This document shows positions 1 through 6,183 of a stretch of 6,724 nucleotides of DNA, in pieces; positions within the stretch are counted from its first letter, which is position 1, and every line of letters starts with the position of its first letter. Location of the stretch: NCBI GenBank assembly GCA_964400655.1, contig CAYNVN010000029.1:1-6724 (forward strand). The letters run 5' to 3'. The notes beneath the pieces are model-generated. The model was not told the DNA's origin. It did not search any database and saw only the letters and a program-made list of their open reading frames with translations. Source of the DNA: B16-G9 sp964400655 (GTDB taxonomy: Bacteria; Bacteroidota; Bacteroidia; Bacteroidales; F082). A program made the position numbers and the translations under genes.

Positions 1-71
1 TTGAAGTTTGGAGTGCGCTAAAGTTTGGAGTACTTGGAGTAAATTACAAATTGCAAGCACCAAATCACAAT

Positions 72-88
72 CCTGCCCGTCCGGCAGG
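72..88. repeat. GC-rich hairpin within the repeat island
   Basis: CCTGCC (72-77) pairs perfectly with GGCAGG (83-88) around a 5-base loop. The surroundings are AT-rich. It is not followed by a clear T-run on either strand, so it looks like a repeat-associated palindrome and not an intrinsic terminator. Confidence 0.6.
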
Positions 89-146
89 CGGGCAAATCCC
101 AATATCAAAAAATAAAAATCCAAAACTACGTCGTTCATTCATATTA

Positions 147-301
147 CCCCGTCATTCCGACGACTGCCACTCGCACGTCATTTCGACGACCGTAGGGAGG
201 AGAAATCCCCTAATAAAGACGACTGGATTCCCATTTACTGTAGAGGCAGGATGCTACTCAGGAGATCCCTCAGTCGTACCTCCTTCGGGATGACGATGGG
301 G
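147..301. repeat. Palindromic interspersed repeat element of about 155 bp
   Basis: The left arm GTCATTCCGA (151-160) is the reverse complement, with one mismatch, of TCGGGATGAC (285-294). C-rich and G-rich ends (147-150 and 298-301) extend the symmetry. A second copy of the left motif, CGTCATTTCGACGAC, begins at 176, so the left arm is partly duplicated. The inner parts GGAGAAATCCC (199-209) and GGAGATCCC (261-269) are similar to each other in direct orientation. There is no transposase. It may be a non-autonomous repeat whose transcript folds, but mobility is only a guess. Confidence 0.55.
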
Positions 302-319
302 CTCGCGGCAAGGGCCAAA

Positions 320-514
320 CTTCTGAACCTCTGAACCTTTCAACTTCTAAACTTTAAACCTTCTCAACCTTTCCGGACTCCCAACACAAGCCTTCGTTCG
401 ACCGAAAAGGTTTACTTTGCGCCTCTGCGTCTTCGCGGTTCCTCAAACCTTAAACTTTCAAACTTTGAACCTCCAAACTTTGAATCACCAGCAACAAGCA
501 ACCAGCAACCAGAC
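320..514. repeat. Degenerate tandem CTTTNAAC and CAACCAG units
   Basis: From about 320 to 375 and again from 441 to 485 the plus strand is a run of 7-9 base units close to CTTTNAAC (for example CTCTGAAC, CTTTCAAC, TTCTAAAC, TTTCAAAC, TTTGAAC). A GC-richer insert at 415-440, containing CTCTGCGTCTTCGCGG, separates the two runs. The tract ends in CACCAGCAAC and AACCAGCAACCAG copies at 487-514. Period and sequence vary too much for one simple microsatellite. No repeat-spacer regularity is present, so this is not a CRISPR array. Confidence 0.6.
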
Positions 515-545
515 TAATTTCAACCTTTCCTAAATATTACGTGTA

Positions 546-572
546 AAAAAACTACTTCTCCATCAGTTTTTT
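546..572 (-). terminator. Possible weak terminator of the co-chaperone operon
   Basis: Read on the minus strand, AAAAAACT (572-565) can pair with AGTTTTTT (553-546) across an 11-base loop. The run of T continues directly after the TAG stop of the DinD-like gene. The stem overlaps the last codons and is almost all A-U pairs, so it would be weak. The T-run and position fit termination, but the low stem stability keeps this tentative. Confidence 0.3.
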
Positions 573-914
573 CACCATCTCCACCTGAATACGGGCGATG
601 TTTTTATTGGCGGGACTGGCATTGATGCACACAAGTCCGAAAGCGAGGGGTGAAAGTTTGTAGTCGCAAACCACCTCGCGCTCGGCATCGCGATAAACCT
701 TTTTAAAATGATTTTCCAGAGGGATACCCATAACACGGCATGCCTCCTGTGCCCGCAACATAGCACCCCGCAACTCCTCTTCCTTTCCCATCTCCACCAG
801 TTCAATAATTTCCGAAGCATAGTGCCGCATATTCGAATCGATGGCCGCATCGATAAACTCCAGCAATCCTCTAAATTTATATGTATCGTTTACATCAATA
901 AGCTTTACTAACAT
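552..914 (-). CDS. Small DinD-like protein downstream of the co-chaperone
   Basis: This encodes a 120-residue soluble protein with no signal peptide or membrane segment. Residues 50-110 follow, as I remember it, the pattern of E. coli DinD: RAQEAC at 54-59, G63, ENHF at 67-70, D84-x-x-LS at 87-88, N98 and P101, then IARIQ at 106-110. The matching DinD motifs are RAKEAC, DDHF, LSRYACYLVVQNGDP and IAAGQ. DinD is an SOS-induced protein of about 274 residues reported to inhibit RecA activity; only one segment is matched here, and the first 45 residues are not recognised. The gene starts 18 bp after the J-domain gene, and AGGAGGAGGA (921-930) precedes its ATG, so the two are very likely cotranscribed. 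E. coli carries cbpM at this position, but this protein does not look like CbpM (no MerR-like helix-turn-helix). A role in modulating the co-chaperone is inferred from position only. Confidence 0.7.
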   Translation of the reverse strand: MLVKLIDVNDTYKFRGLLEFIDAAIDSNMRHYASEIIELVEMGKEEELRGAMLRAQEACRVMGIPLENHFKKVYRDAEREVVCDYKLSPLAFGLVCINASPANKNIARIQVEMVKKLMEK

Positions 915-920
915 AATTTA

Positions 921-930
921 TCCTCCTCCT
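921..930 (-). promoter_or_regulatory. Strong Shine-Dalgarno of the DinD-like gene
   Basis: On the minus strand AGGAGGAGGA lies 6 bases before the ATG at 914-912. It fixes that start and supports translation as a real gene. Such a strong match is notable because Bacteroidota genes mostly lack Shine-Dalgarno sequences. Confidence 0.65.
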
Positions 931-932
931 TT

Positions 933-1865
933 TTAATTCAGTTTTTTTAATTTCTCAAACAGAGCCTTCTGTTCTTTTGATAATTTTTCGGGCACCACAA
1001 TTTTGGTGGTTACATAAAGGTCGCCATGTTTTGCAGGGTGTTCATACACCGGCATTCCTTTCCCTTTTAAACGCAATTTCTTTCCGCATGAAGTACCCTG
1101 CGGAATAGAAAGCATCACCGTTTTTCCGTCGGGGGTGTTTACCGGAACCTTTCCGCCCAATACCGCCGTAGGAATATCAACCGGCAAATCGGCATACAAG
1201 TCGTTGCCTTCGCGTTTAAATATTGTGTCGGGCACCACTTTTATGGTGATATACAAATCACCTGCGGGTCCGCCGTTGATTCCCGGATTTCCTTTACCTG
1301 CCAGTCTTATTTTCTGACCGTCTTTTACACCGGGTTTTATTTTAATTCTGAATTTTTTACCATCAAGATTGATGATGCGCGTGGTTCCGTTATATGCTTC
1401 GTGAAAGGTAATGTTCATTTCGGCTGCAATATCCTGTCCTTTGTATCCGGGCGACCGTCTGCGACCGCCGCTTCTGCCAGCAAAACCTCCTCCGAAAATA
1501 CTTTGAAAGAAATCGGAGAATCCTCCCGGATCGCCTTCAAACGAAAAGCCGCCGAATCCGCCACCGGGTTGTCCGCCGCCGGAAAACTGCGACCAGTCAA
1601 AACCGCCTGCCTGTCCGCCCGACCCGCCAAAATTTTGATATTGCTTCCAGTTGGCACCAAGCTGATCGTATTTCTTACGTTTTTCAGGGTCGCCAAGCAC
1701 TTCGTAAGCCTCCGAAATCTCTTTAAACTTCTCCTCTTTCGCTTTATCACCCTGAGTTTTGTCGGGATGATACTTTATGGCAAGTTTCCGATAAGCTTTT
1801 TTAATATCTTCCTGCGAAGCACTTTTTGAAACCCCCAGTGTTTTATAATAATCTTTATATTCCAT
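933..1865 (-). CDS. cbpA: CbpA-like J-domain co-chaperone (class B DnaJ)
   Basis: This 310-residue cytoplasmic co-chaperone should deliver unfolded clients to DnaK and stimulate its ATPase. The J domain covers residues 1-70 and has the essential HPD motif at 33-35 (YHPDK). A Gly/Phe-rich linker follows at about 75-140, with GGGFGGFSFE and DFFQSIFGGGF. The two C-terminal substrate-binding domains occupy about 142-215 and 222-296, including the GKGNPG (190-195) and GKGMP (268-272) segments. There is no CxxCxGxG zinc-finger region, which separates it from true DnaJ and places it with CbpA-type class B proteins; the length is close to E. coli CbpA. The ATG at 1865 is fixed by an AAGGAGGA sequence 10 bases upstream. 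It is the first gene of a two-gene minus-strand unit, and its promoter must lie in the 285-bp region shared with parE. A TGTCA direct repeat about 130 bp upstream may be regulatory. Confidence 0.93.
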   Translation of the reverse strand: MEYKDYYKTLGVSKSASQEDIKKAYRKLAIKYHPDKTQGDKAKEEKFKEISEAYEVLGDPEKRKKYDQLGANWKQYQNFGGSGGQAGGFDWSQFSGGGQPGGGFGGFSFEGDPGGFSDFFQSIFGGGFAGRSGGRRRSPGYKGQDIAAEMNITFHEAYNGTTRIINLDGKKFRIKIKPGVKDGQKIRLAGKGNPGINGGPAGDLYITIKVVPDTIFKREGNDLYADLPVDIPTAVLGGKVPVNTPDGKTVMLSIPQGTSCGKKLRLKGKGMPVYEHPAKHGDLYVTTKIVVPEKLSKEQKALFEKLKKLN

Positions 1866-1875
1866 AATTAATCTT

Positions 1876-1883
1876 TCCTCCTT
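1876..1883 (-). promoter_or_regulatory. Strong Shine-Dalgarno of the J-domain gene
   Basis: AAGGAGGA on the minus strand ends 10 bases before the ATG of the co-chaperone gene and is nearly ideal for the 16S anti-Shine-Dalgarno. It supports the chosen start over later Met codons. Confidence 0.65.
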
Positions 1884-1997
1884 CCCTTTATTCGTTCTTC
1901 TTCAAATACAAAATCAAACATCAAATCCTTTTTACAAATGAAATACCATCGAATAAAGCAGTATCTCATAATCAATTAACATACCAACAGCCATAGC

Positions 1998-2010
1998 TGA
2001 CAGAGTGACA
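1998..2010. promoter_or_regulatory. TGACA-N3-TGACA direct repeat, candidate operator
   Basis: TGACAGAGTGACA contains two TGACA copies 8 bases apart (TGTCA-CTC-TGTCA on the minus strand). It lies between the divergent co-chaperone and parE genes, 133 bp before the former and 141 bp before the latter. The paired spacing suggests a protein-binding site, and a heat-shock role would suit the chaperone gene. This is inference from shape and position, and chance occurrence is possible. Confidence 0.3.
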
Positions 2011-2122
2011 CATCAAAAAATATCAACCAAATGATATCCTTCAATTAGAGGTTCTCTCTCTTATTAACATCTTTCGTTGAAAAAGTTCCTCAAACCGGCG
2101 AAAATCATACCCTATTCCTTTC

Positions 2123-2130
2123 TACATTTG
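2123..2130 (+). promoter_or_regulatory. Candidate Bacteroidota -7 promoter element of parE
   Basis: TACATTTG matches the Bacteroidota -7 consensus TAnnTTTG exactly. It would place the transcription start about 15 bases before the parE ATG, giving a short leader. I could not find a TTTG -33 box at the usual 19-21 base spacing; the nearest TTG (2077-2079) is about 43 bases away. The element alone is therefore moderate evidence. Confidence 0.4.
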
Positions 2131-2150
2131 CAGCAAATTGGGAGAATAGT

Positions 2151-4004
2151 ATGGCAGCAGAATATAATGATGACAGCATCCGGTCGTTAGACTGGAAAGA
2201 ACACATACGGTTAAGACCCGGAATGTACATCGGTAAACTGGGCGACGGCAGCTCGCACGATGACGGGATTTATGTTTTATTGAAAGAGATAATTGATAAC
2301 TCCATCGACGAATATGTGATGGGGCACGGAAAAACCATTGAAGTTACCATACAGGATACAAAGGTTACCGTTCGTGATTACGGACGCGGAATGCCGCTGG
2401 GAAAAGTTATTGCCTGTGTGAGCAAAATTAATACAGGGGCCAAATACGATTCGAAGGTTTTTAAAAAGGCGGTAGGACTCAACGGCGTGGGGTCGAAAGC
2501 CGTTAACGCCATGTCGCGCTGCTTTAAGGCACAGTCGATCCGTGAAGGAAAAACCAAAATAGTTGAATATAAACGGGGAGAAATTGTTCAGGATCATCCC
2601 GTAAAGCCATGTGACCAAAAGCAGGGAACCATTATCAGTTTTATACCCGATGAAGAGATATTCGGAAATTTCCACTATCTTTTTGAATATGTTGAAGAGA
2701 TGTTGTGGAATTATGTTTTTCTCAACAACGGGTTAACCATAATTTTTAACGGACAAAAGATGCAGGCAAAAAACGGCCTGCTTGACCTGCTGGAGCGGAA
2801 CATAGGCCCCAACAACGGCATCCTTTACCCCATCATCCATATTAAAGAAGATGATTTTGAATGTGCATTTACCCACAGTTCACGGTCGTACACCGAAGAG
2901 TATTATTCGTTTGTAAACGGGCAACACACCACGCAGGGAGGAACCCATCAAACGGCTTTTCGCGAAGCCATCGTTAAAACCATCCGCGATTTCTACGGTA
3001 AGGATTTTGAAACCAGCGATATCAGAACTTCATTGATGGCCGCCATCAGCATTAAAGTACAGGAACCCGTTTTTGAATCGCAAACAAAAACCAAACTCGG
3101 CTCGCAATATATTGAGCCCGACGGACAAAGCATCAGAAACTACATCAACGACATCATCAAGCGAAACCTTGATAACTATTTGCATATCAACTCCGAAACC
3201 GCCGAATCGCTCTACCGTAAAATTCTGCAGTCGGAAAAAGAGCGGAAAGATATGGCCGGCATTAAAAAACTGGCCCGCGAAAGTGTGAAAAAAGCATCGT
3301 TGCACAATAAAAAGTTACGCGACTGTCGTATCCACCTGAACTCCAATCACGAAAAAAGACTGGAAACCACCCTCTTTATCACCGAGGGCGACTCTGCAAG
3401 CGGATCCATTACCAAATCGCGCGATGTGCAAACACAAGCCGTGTTCAGCCTTAAGGGAAAACCGCTCAACAGCTACGGCCTCAGCAAAAAAATAGTTTAT
3501 CAAAACGAAGAGTTTAATCTGTTACAGGCTGCACTTAATATTGACGAAAGTATTGAAAATCTGCGCTATAACAACATTGTAATTGCCACCGATGCCGATG
3601 TTGACGGCATGCACATCAGGCTGCTTTTACTTACTTTCTTTTTGCAGTTTTATCCCGACCTGGTTAGAACCGGCCATGTTTATATTTTACAAACACCGTT
3701 GTTCAGGGTAAGAAATAAAAAAGAAACACGCTACTGTTATACCGACGAGGAACGCCAGCGTGCCATTCGCGAACTGGGCACCAACCCCGAGATTACCCGT
3801 TTTAAAGGACTGGGAGAGATTTCTCCCAACGAGTTTAAACACTTTATCGGCAAAAGCATCAGGCTCGATCCGGTTATCATCAAACGTGAATCTTCTCTTG
3901 GCGAAACCCTGTCGTTTTACATGGGCAAAAACACTCCCAACCGTCAGAACTTTATAATCGAGAACCTCCGTATCGAAGAGGAGGTAGTGCCCGAAGCAAT
4001 TTGA
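2151..4004 (+). CDS. parE: DNA topoisomerase IV subunit B (ParE)
   Basis: This is the ATPase subunit of type IIA topoisomerase IV, which with ParC unlinks replicated chromosomes. The 617 residues are complete. The GHKL ATPase domain has EIIDNSIDE (46-54), with the presumed catalytic Glu46 and Mg-binding Asn50, then GRGMP (78-82) and GLNGVGSKAVNA (109-120). The transducer domain carries the ATP-contacting QTKTKLGS (311-318). The TOPRIM domain has EGDSA (412-416) and DADVDGMHIR (481-490), and RFKGLGE (550-556) follows. Length and the KSRDVQTQAVFSLKGKP segment fit Bacteroidota ParE better than GyrB, and there is no GyrB-style TOPRIM insertion. A candidate -7 element and GGGAGA (2140-2145) precede the ATG. 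No parC is adjacent; the next gene is ttcA, overlapping by 4 bases. The parE versus gyrB assignment rests on remembered family sequence and is fairly secure. Confidence 0.92.
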   Translation: MAAEYNDDSIRSLDWKEHIRLRPGMYIGKLGDGSSHDDGIYVLLKEIIDNSIDEYVMGHGKTIEVTIQDTKVTVRDYGRGMPLGKVIACVSKINTGAKYDSKVFKKAVGLNGVGSKAVNAMSRCFKAQSIREGKTKIVEYKRGEIVQDHPVKPCDQKQGTIISFIPDEEIFGNFHYLFEYVEEMLWNYVFLNNGLTIIFNGQKMQAKNGLLDLLERNIGPNNGILYPIIHIKEDDFECAFTHSSRSYTEEYYSFVNGQHTTQGGTHQTAFREAIVKTIRDFYGKDFETSDIRTSLMAAISIKVQEPVFESQTKTKLGSQYIEPDGQSIRNYINDIIKRNLDNYLHINSETAESLYRKILQSEKERKDMAGIKKLARESVKKASLHNKKLRDCRIHLNSNHEKRLETTLFITEGDSASGSITKSRDVQTQAVFSLKGKPLNSYGLSKKIVYQNEEFNLLQAALNIDESIENLRYNNIVIATDADVDGMHIRLLLLTFFLQFYPDLVRTGHVYILQTPLFRVRNKKETRYCYTDEERQRAIRELGTNPEITRFKGLGEISPNEFKHFIGKSIRLDPVIIKRESSLGETLSFYMGKNTPNRQNFIIENLRIEEEVVPEAI

Positions 4005-4741
4005 AACAGGTACTTACCAAATATCAGAAACGTCATATTGAACATGTTAAAAATATGACCGCCAAAGCAATCAATCAATATCAAATGATTGAAGAGGGTG
4101 ATAAGGTGCTGGTGGCGGTAAGCGGGGGTAAAGACTCGCTGGTTTTGCTGGAAGCCTTATGGGCATTTAAAAAGTTTAAAACCGTTGATTTTGACCTCGA
4201 AGCCATTCATATTGATGTTGAAGATGTCGGTTATCTGGTTGATGACAACTTTTTAAAAGAGTACTCCGGCAGGCTTGGTGTTAAAATGCACTTTAAAACC
4301 ATAAAAGCCGGTTTGGAAGAGCGCGGAAAAAAAGCCCCCTGCTTTGTTTGTTCGTGGCACCGCCGGAAAACCCTGTTTGAATTTGCCAAAAGCAACGGCT
4401 TTAAAAAGCTGGCAATGGGGCATCATCTTGACGATGCCGTCGAAACCCTGATGATAAATATGGCTTATCACGGCCACATCTCATCGTTGCCGGGCAAACT
4501 TAAAATGTTTGACGGAGCCATGTATCTTATCCGTCCGCTTATTTTACTTACCGATAAAGATACCGGCGAATTTGCCAAAATCAGGAATTTTAACAAGCTG
4601 AAACAACCCTGCCCTTACGAAGATATTACCAAACGCACCACCGCACGTAAACTTATCGAACAGCTGGAATCCATCCATCCCAAAGCCAAATTCAACCTGT
4701 TCAATGCCATGGGAAATATCGACACGGAATACCTGCCCTGA
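4001..4741 (+). CDS. ttcA: TtcA-type tRNA 2-thiolation PP-loop protein
   Basis: TtcA is an ATP-dependent iron-sulfur enzyme that converts cytidine 32 of certain tRNAs to 2-thiocytidine. The 246-residue product has the PP-loop SGGKDS (41-46) that adenylates the target base, a CFVC pair (Cys114, Cys117), and GHHLDDAVET (140-149). A third cysteine, Cys204 in QPCPYE, fits the three-cysteine [4Fe-4S] ligation of TtcA, although E. coli has CxxC where this protein has CPYE. The start is unusual. TTG at 4001-4003 overlaps the parE stop as TTGA, giving translational coupling, with GAGGAGGT at 3978-3985. The next in-frame ATG (4055) would remove the LTKYQKR segment that aligns with LNKLQKR in E. coli TtcA, so TTG is preferred. 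The exact substrate within the TtcA/TilS-like superfamily is inferred. Confidence 0.85.
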   Translation: MKQVLTKYQKRHIEHVKNMTAKAINQYQMIEEGDKVLVAVSGGKDSLVLLEALWAFKKFKTVDFDLEAIHIDVEDVGYLVDDNFLKEYSGRLGVKMHFKTIKAGLEERGKKAPCFVCSWHRRKTLFEFAKSNGFKKLAMGHHLDDAVETLMINMAYHGHISSLPGKLKMFDGAMYLIRPLILLTDKDTGEFAKIRNFNKLKQPCPYEDITKRTTARKLIEQLESIHPKAKFNLFNAMGNIDTEYLP

Positions 4742-6124
4742 TTACCATGTTGCCTTTCTGAATAAATATCTGCCTTTTATTTCTTCGCCGGCCCATACTC
4801 CGTTACGGACAACAACTTTTCCGCCGGCAATAACCTGTTGGGGAGTACCGGTTATTTTAAAACCTTCAAAAATATCGGTATCGCAGTGCATGTGATGGGT
4901 TTTGGCTGAAATGACTTTTCCGGCATCGGGATTCCAAATAACCACATCGGCATCGGAACCTTGGGCAATAACACCCTTTTTAGGATAAAGTCCGAAAATT
5001 TTTGCCGCATTGGCCGAGGTAATCTCCACAAAACGGTTTAAACCGATTTGGCTGGTTTTTACCCCGTAAGTGTAAAGCAACTCCATACGATGTTCAACAC
5101 CTCCCGCACCGTTGGCAATCTTTCTGAAATCATCCAAACCCAGCCGCTTTTGCGTCATGGTAAACGGACAGTGGTCGGTGCCGACCGTTTGAACCGTATT
5201 GTTTGCCAGCGCCTTCCATAAAGCTTTGTTATCCTCTTTTTTACGCAGGGGCGGACTTAAAACAAAGGGTGCGGTTTCTTCAAACGTTCCATCGTACTTT
5301 GCATCGTCCAACAACAGATAATGGGGACAGGTTTCGGCAAAAACCTTTTGTCCGTTTTGCTGTGCCTGCCTAATGTGCTGCAACGACAACGCCGACGAAA
5401 CATGAACAATGTACAAAGGACAGCCTGCTTCGGCAGCAAAGCCGATAATTTTTTCAACCGCTTTGGCTTCTGCTTCGGGCGGCCTCGAAAGCGGATGGTA
5501 ACGGGGAGTACGTTTGCCTTCTTTATAAAAGCGGTTACGCAATGCTTCTATTTCATCTCCCTCTTCGCAATGTACGGTAACCATACCGCCGGCACCGGCA
5601 ACGGAGTGCATCACCTTTTTTAATACATCATCCTCCAGCCCGATGCTGTCCTTATAAGCCATATACACTTTAAAGGAGGTGATGCCTTCGGTTTTCAAAC
5701 AGGCATCAATCTCTTTCGGCATCGACTCGCGCCACTCCACGGGACTTACATGAAACGAGTAGTCGGTAAGGCAGTTGGCGGCCTCCGCTTTGCGCTTGGC
5801 CAGTGCATCTGTAAGCAACTCTCCTTTAGAAGGCGTAACAAAATCAATCAGCGTGGTGGTTCCTCCAAACAATGCCGCCTTGCTTCCCGAGTAAAAATCA
5901 TCGGAAGAGTAACCGGCAGGCGTGGGCAGATGCAGATGAACATGCGGGTCGATACCACCCGGAAAGAGATAGTTTCCTTTGGCATCAATAACCTCCACGT
6001 CCGGCAATCCTTCCGTTTCAATCGAAGCGGCAATTTGTTCAATAACACCGTTGTTTATCAGCACATCGGCTTTAAAACTTTTGTCGGCGTTAACCACAGT
6101 ACCGTTTTTAATAAGGATGGGCAT
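4742..6124 (-). CDS. hydA: Dihydropyrimidinase / D-hydantoinase
   Basis: This amidohydrolase opens cyclic amides such as 5,6-dihydropyrimidines or 5-substituted hydantoins to N-carbamoyl amino acids. Counting from the ATG at 6124 (460 residues), the binuclear metal ligands are all present: His61 and His63 (DPHVH), the carboxylatable Lys152 (SFK), His185 (VHCEEG), His241 (HVSS) and Asp317 (GTDHCP). Tyr157 (MAYK) corresponds to the substrate-contacting Tyr155 of Bacillus hydantoinase. The spacing between ligands from Lys152 onward matches that enzyme exactly. An upstream in-frame TTG at 6148 would add 8 residues, but the MPILIKNGT start aligns with MTKLIKNGT of known hydantoinases, so ATG is preferred. 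No Shine-Dalgarno is visible before it. No other pyrimidine or hydantoin catabolic gene is in view. Allantoinase and dihydroorotase are related, but the motifs fit dihydropyrimidinase best; the natural substrate is unknown. Confidence 0.9.
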   Translation of the reverse strand: MPILIKNGTVVNADKSFKADVLINNGVIEQIAASIETEGLPDVEVIDAKGNYLFPGGIDPHVHLHLPTPAGYSSDDFYSGSKAALFGGTTTLIDFVTPSKGELLTDALAKRKAEAANCLTDYSFHVSPVEWRESMPKEIDACLKTEGITSFKVYMAYKDSIGLEDDVLKKVMHSVAGAGGMVTVHCEEGDEIEALRNRFYKEGKRTPRYHPLSRPPEAEAKAVEKIIGFAAEAGCPLYIVHVSSALSLQHIRQAQQNGQKVFAETCPHYLLLDDAKYDGTFEETAPFVLSPPLRKKEDNKALWKALANNTVQTVGTDHCPFTMTQKRLGLDDFRKIANGAGGVEHRMELLYTYGVKTSQIGLNRFVEITSANAAKIFGLYPKKGVIAQGSDADVVIWNPDAGKVISAKTHHMHCDTDIFEGFKITGTPQQVIAGGKVVVRNGVWAGEEIKGRYLFRKATW

Positions 6125-6183
6125 GGGTTTTATATTATAAAATTCCAAATTCCCCCGTACGAACAGATGTTCATCCGGGCGGA

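Larger units (their letters stand above)
1..551. repeat. Intergenic mosaic of short repeats, no credible gene
   Basis: This stretch is built from several repeat types. AAGTTTGGAGT occurs at 4-14 and 21-31, with a shorter copy ending at 40. A GC-rich hairpin lies at 72-88, and a palindromic element spans about 147-301. Degenerate CTTTNAAC units run at about 320-375 and 441-485, and CAACCAG-type units at about 487-514. The left end (1-14) matches the reverse complement of 472-485 in 12 of 13 aligned bases, so the island is roughly framed by inverted ends. The one open frame here, about 80 codons from 51, crosses several repeat types and resembles no protein family, so I do not call it. Mosaics of this kind are familiar to me between Bacteroidota genes, but I know of no assigned function. 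Confidence 0.7.

Noticed and set aside
51..293. 80-codon open frame on the plus strand in the repeat island
   Set aside because: It runs through the GC hairpin and the palindromic element, lacks a ribosome binding site, and resembles no protein family.
1..551. CRISPR array
   Set aside because: Repeats are short, degenerate and of several types, without regular spacers or cas genes.
552..914. Downstream partner as a CbpM chaperone modulator
   Set aside because: Position fits, but the sequence has no MerR-like helix-turn-helix and matches DinD-type motifs better.
1401..1829. 142-codon plus-strand frame opposite the co-chaperone
   Set aside because: It is antisense to the J domain and Gly/Phe region and reflects their codon composition.
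1903..1910. TGTATTTG on the minus strand as a -7 box for the co-chaperone
   Set aside because: It is one base off TAnnTTTG, and no TTTG -33 element lies at the right spacing.
2151..4004. GyrB instead of ParE
   Set aside because: The length, the absence of a GyrB-type insertion and the KSRDVQTQAVFSLKGKP segment favour ParE.
6125..6148. TTG start at 6148 for hydA
   Set aside because: The added 8 residues have no counterpart in known hydantoinases, while the ATG at 6124 aligns with their N-termini.
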